In this document: one piece after another, positions 1-8,468 of the stretch
How the letters are laid out: every line of letters begins with the position of its first letter
Numbering within the stretch: the first letter of the stretch is position 1
Source: CAYYDE01 sp964470525
GTDB taxonomy: Bacteria > Patescibacteriota > Gracilibacteria > BD1-5 > UBA6164
NCBI GenBank assembly: GCA_964470525.1
Contig: CAYYDE010000008.1
Span: 1-31,736 of the forward strand
DNA length: 31,736 bases
Reading direction: 5' to 3'
Notes under the pieces: model-generated
What the model was told of the DNA's origin: nothing
Databases searched by the model: none
What the model saw: only the letters and a program-made list of their open reading frames with translations
Position numbers and translations under genes: made by a program

Positions 1-88
1 GTGTATAACTTGTGGCATTTGTTTGTAGTATTCACATCATACTCAGCAAGAAAATTCATACGATTATTAGATAGTTTTTCAGAAACAT
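1..88 (-). CDS. Secreted or membrane protein, N-terminal end only
   Basis: The gene runs off the left edge, so only about 29 residues are visible. They form a clear signal peptide: Met, one Lys, then a hydrophobic run (LIIVGIFLLSMMGIL) and a polar QTNATSYT stretch. One glycine in the core is encoded by TGA. The start is the ATG that ends at base 86, and it lies inside the 83-bp repeat. Upstream, beyond the N gap, are two copies of a TTGACA-17-TACAAT promoter pointing into this gene. The mature protein is not in the window and no function can be assigned. Confidence 0.6.
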
Positions 89-100
89 GCTTGTATTTTT

Positions 101-200
101 NNNNNNNNNNNNNNNNNNNNNNNNNNNNNNNNNNNNNNNNNNNNNNNNNNNNNNNNNNNNNNNNNNNNNNNNNNNNNNNNNNNNNNNNNNNNNNNNNNNN
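101..200. other. Assembly gap of 100 N
   Basis: Exactly 100 undetermined bases lie within the 83-bp tandem repeat. The round number suggests a placeholder and not a measured length. Because both flanks are in register with the repeat, the real missing length is probably zero or a multiple of 83 bases. Confidence 0.95.
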
Positions 201-225
201 ATATTAAAAAATAAACTTTTACATA

Positions 226-254
226 ATTGTATCACATTAAAACACTCATGTCAA
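226..254 (-). promoter_or_regulatory. Sigma70-type promoter, repeat copy 1
   Basis: On the minus strand TTGACA (254-249) is followed after 17 bases by TACAAT (231-226). This is a near-consensus promoter with ideal spacing, and it points to the secreted gene at 1-88. Confidence 0.8.
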
Positions 255-308
255 TAGTTTTTCAGAAACATGCTTGTATTTTTATATTAAAAAATAAACT
301 TTTACATA

Positions 309-337
309 ATTGTATCACATTAAAACACTCATGTCAA
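309..337 (-). promoter_or_regulatory. Sigma70-type promoter, repeat copy 2
   Basis: An identical promoter lies 83 bases further upstream: TTGACA (337-332), a 17-base spacer and TACAAT (314-309). It sits just past the end of the U32-like gene. The ATG that follows it (271-269) opens only a short spurious frame, because the repeat joins the gene's first 17-18 bases to another promoter copy. Confidence 0.75.
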
Positions 338-355
338 TGGTATTTATTTCCTTAC

Positions 356-1426
356 CTACACAGTTATAAAAGGAGCAAAGATAATTCTATTTTTCTCATT
401 TTTATAAAAACTTTCTGGTAAAAAATCAAGATTCAATTCGCTTCTATATGCTGCATTTCATCTTTGAATCAAATTGTATCATACTGTTTTAATTTTATAA
501 CTCACGTCATATTTATTACAACTACGTGGACAAATATCATCTGTTGCATAATATGCCCTACTTGGATTTTCAACTCAAGAAGTATCACAAAGTCTTCCGG
601 TAAAAACCAAAGCCCATGGATAATATAAATCTACCCCATGTGGTATTTTTTCATCTATTTCAAATAATTTTTCTCTTTTTTCCATGAAATCAAGAGCAAT
701 TCTGGTAATTCAATATTTTTGTAAAAATTTCTGATAGAGTTCTAAACTTCCCTCACTAGAAGCATAAAATCTCAATTGCCAAGCAATAATATCTTCTTTT
801 AGTTTTTGGATTTCTTGTGCTGATTTATTTTTAATAAGTTCTCATCTCGGGTGTACTTCATATCAAAAAGTATCGATGAGAGGAGTTTTCAGAACTTTAT
901 GAATCAGTCTTCAAAAAACTGGAGTCAAACGAGTGTATTTTTGTGAAAGAAGTCTCAAAACTCAGAAATCATTGACTACTACTTCAATTGGATTTTTTAT
1001 TTTCAGTGAGTTTAAATATGCAAGAGTTTTTTCTAATTTTTCCATCATTACATCTCAGACATATGGAGTCACCAAAGTAAAAGTTCGAACCGTATGTGGA
1101 GGAAATTTTTTATTAAATTCTTGAAAGAGTTCCATTGCTTCTTTTATTTCATGTTCGTATACTGATAAATATTCACAATTATCACTTCCATAATATATTC
1201 CTGAAATTTTTTGGAATACTTCTCATCAAAATTTTTTCTTTAATTCTCTCAAAGCTAAAAAATTTACTTCATATTGTGGAGAAATATTTTCGGCTAATTC
1301 TCAGGGAAAATGTTGCATAAAAAAATCAGCAATTTTTCTATCATCTTTTCACATAGATAATAAAAATCCTTCATTTAAAAGTTTAAAATATTCTAGATTC
1401 GTTCAAATATGAATATGTAGATTCAT
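356..1426 (-). CDS. U32-peptidase-like / UbiV-like iron-sulfur protein
   Basis: A 356-residue protein with many TGA-encoded glycines. The segment VVVNDFGVLRLL (about 149-160) is typical of the U32 peptidase family, where a beta strand ends in VNDWGVL. Cysteines at about 84, 280, 299 and 303, the last two as CPRSC, resemble the 4Fe-4S ligands of UbiU/UbiV proteins, which act in oxygen-independent hydroxylation. The family match is well supported. The reaction is inferred only, since ubiquinone synthesis is not expected in such a reduced cell and the protein may serve RNA or another modification. It starts 5 bases after the glutaredoxin stop and is the last gene of the dut-fdx-lemA-htpX-grx operon. 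Stop is TAG. Confidence 0.7.
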
Positions 1427-1431
1427 GGATT

Positions 1432-1689
1432 TTATGAGATTATGGATAAAAGTTTTCCTTCATCATGAAGATTTCGAACATCACTATATCATCACAAAAA
1501 TGTTTGAGGAGAAATTTTTTTATAAAATATTTGTGGGACTGTTCTCATTTTAGAAATTTGTACGATCTCTAAAAGTTTTTCACTATCATCTGTAACATCA
1601 ATTTCTTTAAATGGAACTCTCAAAGAAGTAAATAATTCTTTTGCTCATACACAATATGGACAATAATCTTTTGTAAATATATATATCAT
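1432..1689 (-). CDS. Glutaredoxin
   Basis: An 85-residue thioredoxin-fold protein of normal glutaredoxin length. The redox motif CPYC is at 10-13, followed by the TVP cis-proline loop and the GGYSD glutathione-contact segment, whose two glycines are both encoded by TGA. Family role: reduction of disulfides or glutathionylated proteins in the cytosol. It lies 16 bases downstream of htpX and 5 upstream of the U32-like gene, and a ferredoxin is in the same operon, so a redox or iron-sulfur link with the U32-like protein is plausible but inferred. Start ATG is followed directly by the canonical first strand IYIFTKDYC. Confidence 0.9.
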
Positions 1690-1705
1690 AATAACATTTT
1701 AGGAA

Positions 1706-2647
1706 CTAATATTTTTCCAATGCTTGTATACGCAAAGCAATAGGAGGATGTGTAGAAAATAAATCATGAAAGATGTTTATATGTGATCTTTTTTGTATGT
1801 TTCAACTTGAAGGATCTTTTGGTGTATGAATAAACATCGCTGATACTGAAGAATCAGATCCTTCTATAAAACTATCTTGAGAAATTTTTTGCAAAGCAGA
1901 AATAAGTGCATCTTTATTTTTTGTAAGTTCAACACTTCAAGCATCTGCTAAATATTCTCTTTTACGAGAAATAGCAAATTGAATAAAAGGGAGAATTATT
2001 ATTCATAAGATATATAAAATAAATCCCAAAATCAGAAACGGATCTCATCATTTTTTTGAAGAATTTTTTCCATTTGCAGATCAAATTCTCATCAAAAAAT
2101 ATCAAATGGTTGCTATAATTCATACAAAAATATTTGCAAGCAACATAATTCTCACATCTCTGTTTATAATATGAGTCAATTCATGAGCTGCTACTGCTTC
2201 AATTTCCTGTTTATTTAATTTTTTCAAAAGTCCACGAGAAAATGCAATATAACTATTTTTTTCATCCCATCCTGTGGCAAAAGCATTCAAGCTTTCATCT
2301 TCAATAATTCCTATCTTGACCATTGGAAGTCCACGAGAAATACATAAATTTTCAACAATATTATAAATTTCTGGAGAAGTTTTTCTCTCAAGCGTTTTTG
2401 TTTTCGTAAGATGAAAAATAATATTTTTATGAAAATAAATAGAAATCAAAAGCCAAATTATAATAATTGGAATAGCTCATATATACGTCATGAATGCATT
2501 ACTCACGACTGTCGAAAAAGGATAATCTTGTAAAATCATCCAAACTCCAAGAAAAATTCCAACAAACACCAAAAAAAACATTAAAAAGATCAAATACATC
2601 GTTTTGAGTCTATTTTCCCAAATAGATGTTTGTAATCAAATTGCCAT
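1706..2647 (-). CDS. htpX: HtpX-like M48 membrane zinc protease
   Basis: A 313-residue membrane metalloprotease. Two hydrophobic segments near 18-40 and 54-72 precede the catalytic domain. The zinc motif HELTH is at 155-159 and the third ligand is the Glu in REYLADA at about 235. Two more hydrophobic segments lie between them. The segment ESLNAFATGW is typical of HtpX. Family role: quality control of membrane proteins, with cleavage in or near the cytoplasmic face. It follows lemA by 9 bases, a pairing often seen for LemA and M48 proteases. The ATG start gives MAIGLQTSIWENRLKT, an HtpX-like beginning. Stop is TAG. Confidence 0.9.
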
Positions 2648-2656
2648 ACGTAAAAA

Positions 2657-3208
2657 TTAAAATTGTACAGTTGGAACATTTTTTTCTTGTTCATTTTCTA
2701 TTTCAAAAAATGCTCATTTTGTAAATGAAAACATCCCAGCTACAATATTATTTGGAAACATTTCAATAAATGTATTGAATTCTTTTGTAGCAGAGTTAAA
2801 AAATCTTCTTGCAGCAGCAAGTTTATTTTCGATATCAGAAAGTTCTGTTTGCAATGAAAGAAATGATTGGTTTGCTTTCAAATCAGGATAAGATTCTGAA
2901 AGTGCAAAAAGTTTTCCAAGTGCTTGAGTCAACATATTATTTGCTCAAATTTTGTCTTCTAGATTTCCAGCAGACATATATTTTGTTCTTGCTTCAGTAA
3001 CTTGTGTGAGAGTTGCTTGTTCATGCCCTGCATATCATTTTACTGTGTTCACAAGATTTGGCACCAAATCAAATCTTAATTTTAATTGTACATCAATATC
3101 AGCAAATGCATTTTCTCTGTTATTTTTTAAAACAATTATTTTGTTATACAAAGATACTACATAGAATGCTAAGAGTAATCATACTCATAAAATGATAAAA
3201 AATTCCAT
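2657..3208 (-). CDS. lemA: LemA family protein
   Basis: A 183-residue protein with one N-terminal membrane segment (residues 2-18) and a long helical domain. Signature segments are ENAFADIDVQL, FDLVPNLV and LTQVTEAR in the first third, then AARRFFNSATKEFNTF near the end. This order and the length match LemA, an outward-facing helical bundle of unknown biochemical role. The C-terminal tail (FFEIENEQEKNVPTVQF) is also typical. It is translated just ahead of the M48 protease gene, which suggests they act together in the envelope. Several glycines, including that in VKGYAGHE, are encoded by TGA. Confidence 0.9.
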
Positions 3209-3232
3209 AATTTTTTTATTTAAAAAATAAAT

Positions 3233-3535
3233 TTAATATATTGTTTTTAATATAATTTCTCATGTTTCTTCTGGAGAAATTTCTTTTTTTAATCCTCAAA
3301 TACAGGTCATAATTTCATCATCTCACAAAGGAAATCCAGGTTCCGTACGAAGTGATTTATCAAGAAATTCTTCTCAAGATTCTATCTGACACATACATGC
3401 AGCACAAATCCCAAACATACAAGCATTATGAATTTCTATTCAAGCATCTGTAATTTGTTTGAGAAGTGTTTGTCCAACTTTTGCATCAAGTGTTTTGAGA
3501 ATTTCCCCATCTTTATTTTTAATCGTAATTTTCAT
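3233..3535 (-). CDS. 2Fe-2S ferredoxin, plant type
   Basis: A 100-residue protein with the cluster ligands of plant-type ferredoxins: Cys39, Cys44, Cys47 and Cys78, spaced C-X4-C-X2-C-X30-C, in NACMFGICAACMC and MTCIG. An extra cysteine sits at 49. Family role: one-electron carrier in the cytosol. The partner is not encoded nearby; the U32/UbiV-like protein two genes after htpX is one candidate, which is inference. It begins 4 bases after the dut stop codon and ends 24 bases before lemA, so it is in the dut-led operon. The ATG gives the canonical first strand MKITIKNKDG. Confidence 0.88.
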
Positions 3536-3539
3536 AAAA

Positions 3540-3968
3540 TTATTTTACTCAAGTAGTTCAAAATCATCCTCTATCAGCATTTCACATATCTTCTACTATT
3601 TCAAAATCAGCTTTTAAAAATGGTAAAATAACTCATTGACCGATACGAGTTCCTGCTTCAATATGTTGTGTTTCTTTTGAAAGATTGATATAAGCAAATT
3701 TAATAGTATCATTATTTCCTCTATAATCACTATCAATAATTCCAACACTATTTACTTGCACAAGTCCATGTTTTTTATACGTTGAACTTCTTGGAACAAT
3801 TTGTAATACATATCATTCTGGTACTTCTACCACTGTTCCAGTTTCAACCAACTGAAATTGTCATGGTTCAAAAGTATAATCCTGAGTACATTTAAAATCA
3901 AATCCTGCTGCTCCAGCAGTTTCATAAAATAATGGTTGTCCATCAGAAGTTTTAATTCTCACTTTCAT
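3540..3968 (-). CDS. dut: dUTP diphosphatase
   Basis: A 142-residue trimeric-type dUTPase with all five motifs in order: AGAAGFDFK (I), PRSSTYKK (II), VGIIDSDYRGN with the catalytic Asp (III), GTRIGQ (IV) and the flexible tail RGGFGTTG (V). Three glycines of motif V and that of the IGQG step are encoded by TGA. Reaction: dUTP to dUMP and pyrophosphate, which keeps uracil out of DNA and supplies dTMP synthesis. It is the first gene of the minus-strand operon that runs to the U32-like gene. A TATAAT box lies about 30 bases upstream. Confidence 0.96.
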
Positions 3969-3997
3969 ATCAAAAAATAAACAAATAAACTATGTTG

Positions 3998-4003
3998 ATT
4001 ATA
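3998..4003 (-). promoter_or_regulatory. -10 box of the dut operon
   Basis: TATAAT on the minus strand lies 30 bases before the dut start codon. The -35 region is not near consensus, so this is a partial promoter call. It shares the intergenic space with the divergent promoter at 4043-4070. Confidence 0.45.
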
Positions 4004-4042
4004 CAAGATTTTTTAAATAATAAAAACTTTTTTACTTCTTTT

Positions 4043-4070
4043 TTGACTAAGTTGTGCAAAATGATATAAT
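4043..4070 (+). promoter_or_regulatory. Promoter of the small His-tailed protein
   Basis: TTGACT (4043-4048), a 16-base spacer and TATAAT (4065-4070) lie 36 bases before the ATG at 4106. This is a strong sigma70-type match. Confidence 0.75.
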
Positions 4071-4105
4071 ACCTCTACTTTTTAATATAATAACTTCTTG
4101 CAAAT

Positions 4106-4318
4106 ATGGCAAATATTAGCGTTGAAATCAACGAAAAATATGGTGAATATCTTGATCTTATTAAAGAAATTTTAGTAGATCAAGAAGGAAATGAAATTAA
4201 AGATAATAATAAAGCAGTAGAAATTCTTTTGGAAAGCTTTGTAGCATTTCTTCAAGAACAAGCTGAACATGCTCATGAACATGAAGGACATGTACATGGT
4301 CCTGATTGTAATCACTAA
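4106..4318 (+). CDS. Small protein with His-rich metal-binding-like tail
   Basis: A 70-residue protein with no TGA codon. The first 50 residues look like a small alpha/beta fold (ISVEINEKYGEYLDLIKEIL). The tail from about 55 reads HAHEHEGHVHGPDCNH and could bind zinc, nickel or copper. I do not recognise a named family, and the metal role is inferred from composition only. It is a single-gene unit with its own strong promoter and a strong terminator right after the stop, which suggests steady or high expression. No Shine-Dalgarno sequence precedes the ATG. Confidence 0.8.
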   Translation: MANISVEINEKYGEYLDLIKEILVDQEGNEIKDNNKAVEILLESFVAFLQEQAEHAHEHEGHVHGPDCNH

Positions 4319-4346
4319 AAAAATGACTTTTTCAAGTCATTTTTTT
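4317..4346 (+). terminator. Rho-independent terminator of the His-tailed gene
   Basis: Stem AAATGACTT / AAGTCATTT with a TTTC loop, extended by A/T pairs and followed by a T run. It starts at the stop codon. Confidence 0.85.
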
Positions 4347-4348
4347 AT

Positions 4349-4925
4349 TTAATCTTTTATACAACGTACACTGTATCAATATGCTCTATTTGTTTGCATA
4401 TATGATTGCATTGGATTAGACTGATTGGTATCCAACTGTTGATGATGTCCAATATTTTCAAAATTCAACATAATTTCCACTAGTCTGATTTCTTGCAATC
4501 ACTCTTGGTAATTTCAAAACTTCTACCCAAGAAACTCCATTACGCATACAAAATGGTAATTGTGCTGAATCACAAAATTCTTCAAATTCTCTAAGAGTTG
4601 GAATATGCCATCATGCTGGACACACTCATTGTTTTCAAACAAGAATTCATGGCTCAATATAACCTGGTGGATTAAATAATCTTGAGATAGTACCCCCCAT
4701 TTTGCATCATTTTGTTCTTCCCATCAACCACTATATGGAGCAGCACTTTGTCAAGCAGTAAACCCCATATCATTTCTTCCCCATTGGTAATGATTTCCTG
4801 CCCAAGAAGGTCTATTTGAACAATCTGTTATACTAGTACAATAGTAGCCAATATTGCAAGAATAGTTATAACTATAATAAGCTCTACTAATATGTAAAGG
4901 CTTTTTTATTTGATGTATATTTCAT
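4349..4925 (-). pseudogene. Broken pilin-like protein with FISUMP/DUF1566 domain
   Basis: Reading from the ATG at 4925 gives MKYTSNKKAFTY and then TAG. KKAFT is the usual cleavage-site context of type IV pilin-like proteins, but the expected LIEL hydrophobic helix is missing. Another frame then carries NRPSWAGNHYQWGRNDMGF and breaks at a run of six G (4693-4698). A second frame continues with the typical CPAGWHIPTLREFEEF and ends in YWTSST. A third frame finishes as RAYGYSVRCIKD before TAA. So there is one apparent internal deletion and two one-base shifts (a missing G near 4693, an extra G near 4437) that cancel. The shifts could be sequencing errors in homopolymers, but the missing helix suggests true decay. 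Family role: secreted or pilus-displayed surface protein. Confidence 0.7.
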
Positions 4926-4930
4926 AAAAA

Positions 4931-4983
4931 TGAAAAAAGATAAAAAATAAAACGATGTATTTCGTACAATTCGATACATCGTT
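4931..4983 (-). terminator. Terminator of the MFS transporter gene
   Basis: Arms AACGATGTAT (4951-4960) and ATACATCGTT (4974-4983) pair around a 13-base loop. On the minus strand the hairpin is followed by a T-rich stretch. It lies 38 bases after the transporter stop codon. Confidence 0.8.
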
Positions 4984-5021
4984 ACATATAATAATATATT
5001 TTTACAAGAAATACAAGTTTT

Positions 5022-6611
5022 TTATTGAAAATCTTCATCCATTTTTGGAACTTCTATTTCTGGTACATTTTCATCTACCTTTGCAAAGATTTTTGTATGA
5101 ATCACACTATATAAAAATATTCCAAACAAAATAAATGAAAATACGATAAAAAATCCATTAAATCCAAGTACTCAAACGATTGTTCCTCACAAAAGAAGTC
5201 CCAAAACATTTGCTGAATTTAAAACTATTTTTAATGGTGCTGCTGAAACGGTGGAATCAATTTCTTTAAGATTAAATTTTTTAGCATATTCATAATTATA
5301 TTTTTCTGAAAAAGTGGCTTGAGCTATTGGCATAACAGCAGCATATCACACACTATTGATAAATCAAAACAAAAGTACAAATTGCAACGCATCAACAAAT
5401 CCAAACATAAAAAGTGAAGCAGAAGACAATAAACTTCACAATAATACTACTTTAAATACTCAAATTTTTTTAGATAATTTTATAAAAAAATCTTGACATA
5501 AAAATGCAGGAATCACTAAAAGTCCAAGTAAAACATATCAAGTTAACAGTCCTCATGTTTGAGAAATCACAACATTATCCTGATTGATCCCAATAATTTT
5601 ATCAAGAAATTCAATTTGAAATGTTGATACAAATGTATCCCAAAAACCATATGCTAAAATCAATCCCAAAAGCCATAAAATAATTAAATTAAATGGTTTT
5701 GTAAAAATAATTTTAAAAAATATTTGAAAATTATTTTTTGTTGATTCTATCACATCTTTAAAATCAATTTCATTTTTTATTTGTACTGGTTTTAGAAAAA
5801 TAATTTTTGAAGTTTGAGCAATATTTTTAAAAGTTTCGAGAGAAATATTTTGAATCATTTCATCTTTTTTTTGTAATAGATCAGACTTAATTGTATCAAG
5901 TCTTAATTTTTTAATATCCTGAAATGTAATAGTTTCATGATGGTTATCAAAAAATTTAAATATAATTCCAAGAAAAATTGCCACAAAAACCACCAAACAT
6001 AAAATCGCAACTTGGATTCAAAAAGACAAAATTATTCAAGACAATATCAATCAAAACATAGCTCAAAGTCAAAAATTTATATTATACTTTGAGATCAATG
6101 TTGCATATTCACTTGGAGTTGAAATATTAAAAATATAACTCAAAGTTGTTACATCATAACTTTCTTTAATAATTCCATACAATCAAGCTGCTACAAATAA
6201 AAGAATTAAATTGAGTCAACTTTCTAAAAATAAAGCCAAAAAACTCACTGTTTTTTCAATCATATCTCCCCCATCTCCAACAAATCCCTGTGCAATTCAT
6301 TCAAAATATACAAATTTCACAAAAATCATAGAACACAAAAACATACATGTTGTTGCAATCATCAGAAAAACTTTCGGTTTAATATATTTTTGTAACACTC
6401 CAACAGGAATATCAAACAACAAAGCAATAAAATTTCAGAATCATAAAAACAATCCCACCAATAATACTGACTCCAATACAAGCCCAAAGAAAAATATGAT
6501 TAAAAAATGAAATACTAACCACAAAAAACCAATTCCTCTCGCGATATTGAGAAGATTTTTAATACGCATTTCATTTGCTTCTTGATTTTCAATTGTAATA
6601 AAATTTCACAT
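5022..6611 (-). CDS. Major facilitator superfamily transporter
   Basis: A 529-residue polytopic membrane protein with about 11-12 hydrophobic segments in two halves. A long charged central loop (roughly residues 205-285, rich in Lys, Asp and Glu) separates them, as in MFS carriers. Segments such as FALLFDIPVGVLQKYIKPK and GLLTGYVLLGLLVIPAFLC fit the MFS helix 2-3 and 8-9 turns. Extra sequence between the first helices makes it longer than the usual 400-450 residues. Substrate unknown; the family covers sugars, drugs and amino acids. It is a single-gene unit ended by a clear hairpin. Many membrane glycines are encoded by TGA, so the standard code would shatter it. I chose the first ATG in the open frame; a later ATG at residue 15 is possible. 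Confidence 0.7.
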
Positions 6612-6733
6612 ATTTTTTCATTTATACTAAAATAACTTACTCTTATAGTATCATATATTTAAATGAAAATCAAAAAAAATAGCAAAATTTATTTTTTCAA
6701 TATAATGATACAAATTATTTTTTCATACATAAT

Positions 6734-8446
6734 ATGAAACACTTAAGAATTAAAATAAATAAATACGAAATTGATGGAAATGTTATTCTCAAAGATATTG
6801 ATTTTATCCTCAATGAAAATGACACTATTGCGTTGGTTTGATGAAATGGAGCAGGAAAAACCACTCTTCTGAAAATCATTACCTGACAAATTACCGATTT
6901 TGATGGATTTATCGACAATATTTGAAATATGTCTCTTTGATATCTGAGTCAAATCTATACTGACAATGAAAATATCACAGTAAGACAAGAAATAAAAAAC
7001 GGTTTTAAAGATATTATTGAAGTAGAAAAAGAACTGGAAATCATTGAAAAAGAAATGGCTGAAAATCCTGAAAATATGGAAATTATTGAAAAATATACTA
7101 CCACTCTTGAAAGATTCAATAATATTGGGTGATATAATTATAACAATCAAATTCATAATGTTGCGAATGGGATGTGAATTTTGCATTTACTTGAGAGAAA
7201 ACTTACTGAAATCTCTGGGGGTGAACGCACGAAAGTTGCTCTTTGTAAAATTTTAGTAGAAAGTCCAGACCTGCTTGCACTTGATGAACCAACAAATTTT
7301 ATTGATATGAAATCAGTTGAATGGCTTGAATCATATCTTCAAAATAAATGGTGACATGGATATCTCATCATTTCCCATGATAGAGAATTTCTAGATCAAA
7401 CTTGTCAAAAAACCTACGAACTCCAACCAGCAAGAGAACTCAATTTTTATCACTCAAATTATTCTGCATATGTTGAAGAAAGAGAAAAACTTGAGGAGAG
7501 AAAAATGGAAAACTGGGAAAGGCAACAAGATTTTATCAAAAAAGAAGAAAATCTCATCAATCGTTTCAGAGCTTGAAGTCGAGCTGGTTTTGCCGCAAGT
7601 CGTGAAAAAGCTTTGGAGAGACTTGAAAAACTTGAAAAACCATATATTCCTGCAACTCCAAAATTTTTCTTTGATTATGTTGGTGATGAAAACGAGAGAA
7701 TTTTGTATTTTAAAGAAGTCTTTATCGGAAGACAAGAACCTCTTTTTTATATCAATGAACTCTATTTAAATAAAGGTCAAAGAGTCGGAATTTTATGAGA
7801 AAACTGAGCTGGAAAATCAACTCTGATAAAAACTATTATTTGAGAAATTGAAATTCTTGATGGAATTTTGACTCGTGGAAAATGAATTAAAAAAATTTAT
7901 TACAGCCAAATGCACGAAGAGCTTGATAAGAAAAAAACCATTCGTGAAAACTTCCAAAAACATAATATTTTAATGAGTGATGAACAAATCATTTGATATT
8001 TAAAATATTATTTGCTTGAAAAAGACATGATTGATAAACCAGTAGAAAATCTTTCATGATGACAAATTTCAAAACTTTTATTTGCTATTTTATGACAAAA
8101 AGAGTCAAATTTTCTTATCTTTGATGAACCAACTAATCATCTTGATTATGATAGCAGAGAAGCTTTAGAAAAAGCTATTTCAAAATATCCTGGAACAATT
8201 TTATTTATTTCCCATGATCGTTATTTTGTCAACAAAGTTGCAAATCTTATGTGGGTCATAAAAGATCAAGAACTCACAGTGAGTTATGGAAATTATGAAG
8301 ACTATAGATATAAACTTGAACATTGAATTGATATAAATATGAATTTATTTGATGAATCTGCTGAAATGGAAATGGTGTTAATGGAAAAACTTGGAGAAAA
8401 AGAAGCAAAAAGATTGAAAGATAAATTTACCAGACGAAAAAAATAA
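6734..8446 (+). CDS. ABC-F family ATPase (ribosome-associated)
   Basis: A 570-residue soluble protein with two ABC domains and no membrane segment. Domain 1 has Walker A GGNGAGKTT (36-44, first two glycines encoded by TGA), signature ISGGERTK, Walker B LLALDEPTN and switch ISHDRE. Domain 2 has GENGAGKST, LSGGQISK, FLIFDEPTNHLD and ISHDRY. A charged linker of about 80 residues between them (ERKMENWERQQDFIKKEE) fits the P-site tRNA interaction motif. Family role: binding to the ribosomal E site to relieve stalling or protect from antibiotics. The subgroup cannot be fixed here. It is a single gene, divergent from the MFS gene and ended by a hairpin shared with mutY. Confidence 0.93.
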
Positions 8447-8468
8447 CGACTAAAAGTCGTTATTTTTT
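8443..8468. terminator. Bidirectional terminator between ABC-F and mutY
   Basis: Stem ATAACGACT / AGTCGTTAT with an AAA loop and T runs on both sides. It overlaps the last codons of both convergent genes. Confidence 0.85.

Larger units (their letters stand above)
71..338. repeat. 83-bp tandem repeat interrupted by a scaffold gap
   Basis: The stretch 201-255 recurs at 284-338, a period of 83 bases. The stretch 71-100 recurs as 254-283. Each unit, read on the minus strand, holds a promoter, a leader of about 30 bases and the first 17-18 bases of the secreted gene at 1-88. The left flank of the gap ends in GTATTTTT and the right flank begins ATATTAAAA. These two abut without loss in the intact copy around 276-292, so the gap flanks are in register. 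No protein-coding function is apparent in the rest of 89-355. Confidence 0.9.

Noticed and set aside
71..338. A CRISPR array or IS end for the repeats
   Set aside because: The units are head-to-tail 83-base copies without spacers or terminal inverted repeats, and they match a promoter and gene start.
6743..7186. A 147-residue minus-strand frame rich in Phe, Ile and Asn
   Set aside because: It is the shadow of the ABC-F Walker A region and has no recognisable feature.
6734..8446. UGA as tryptophan, or as ordinary stops with many pseudogenes
   Set aside because: Trp does not fit the Walker A, GxSxG and dUTPase motif V glycines, TGG is used normally for Trp, and frames stay intact across TGA only.
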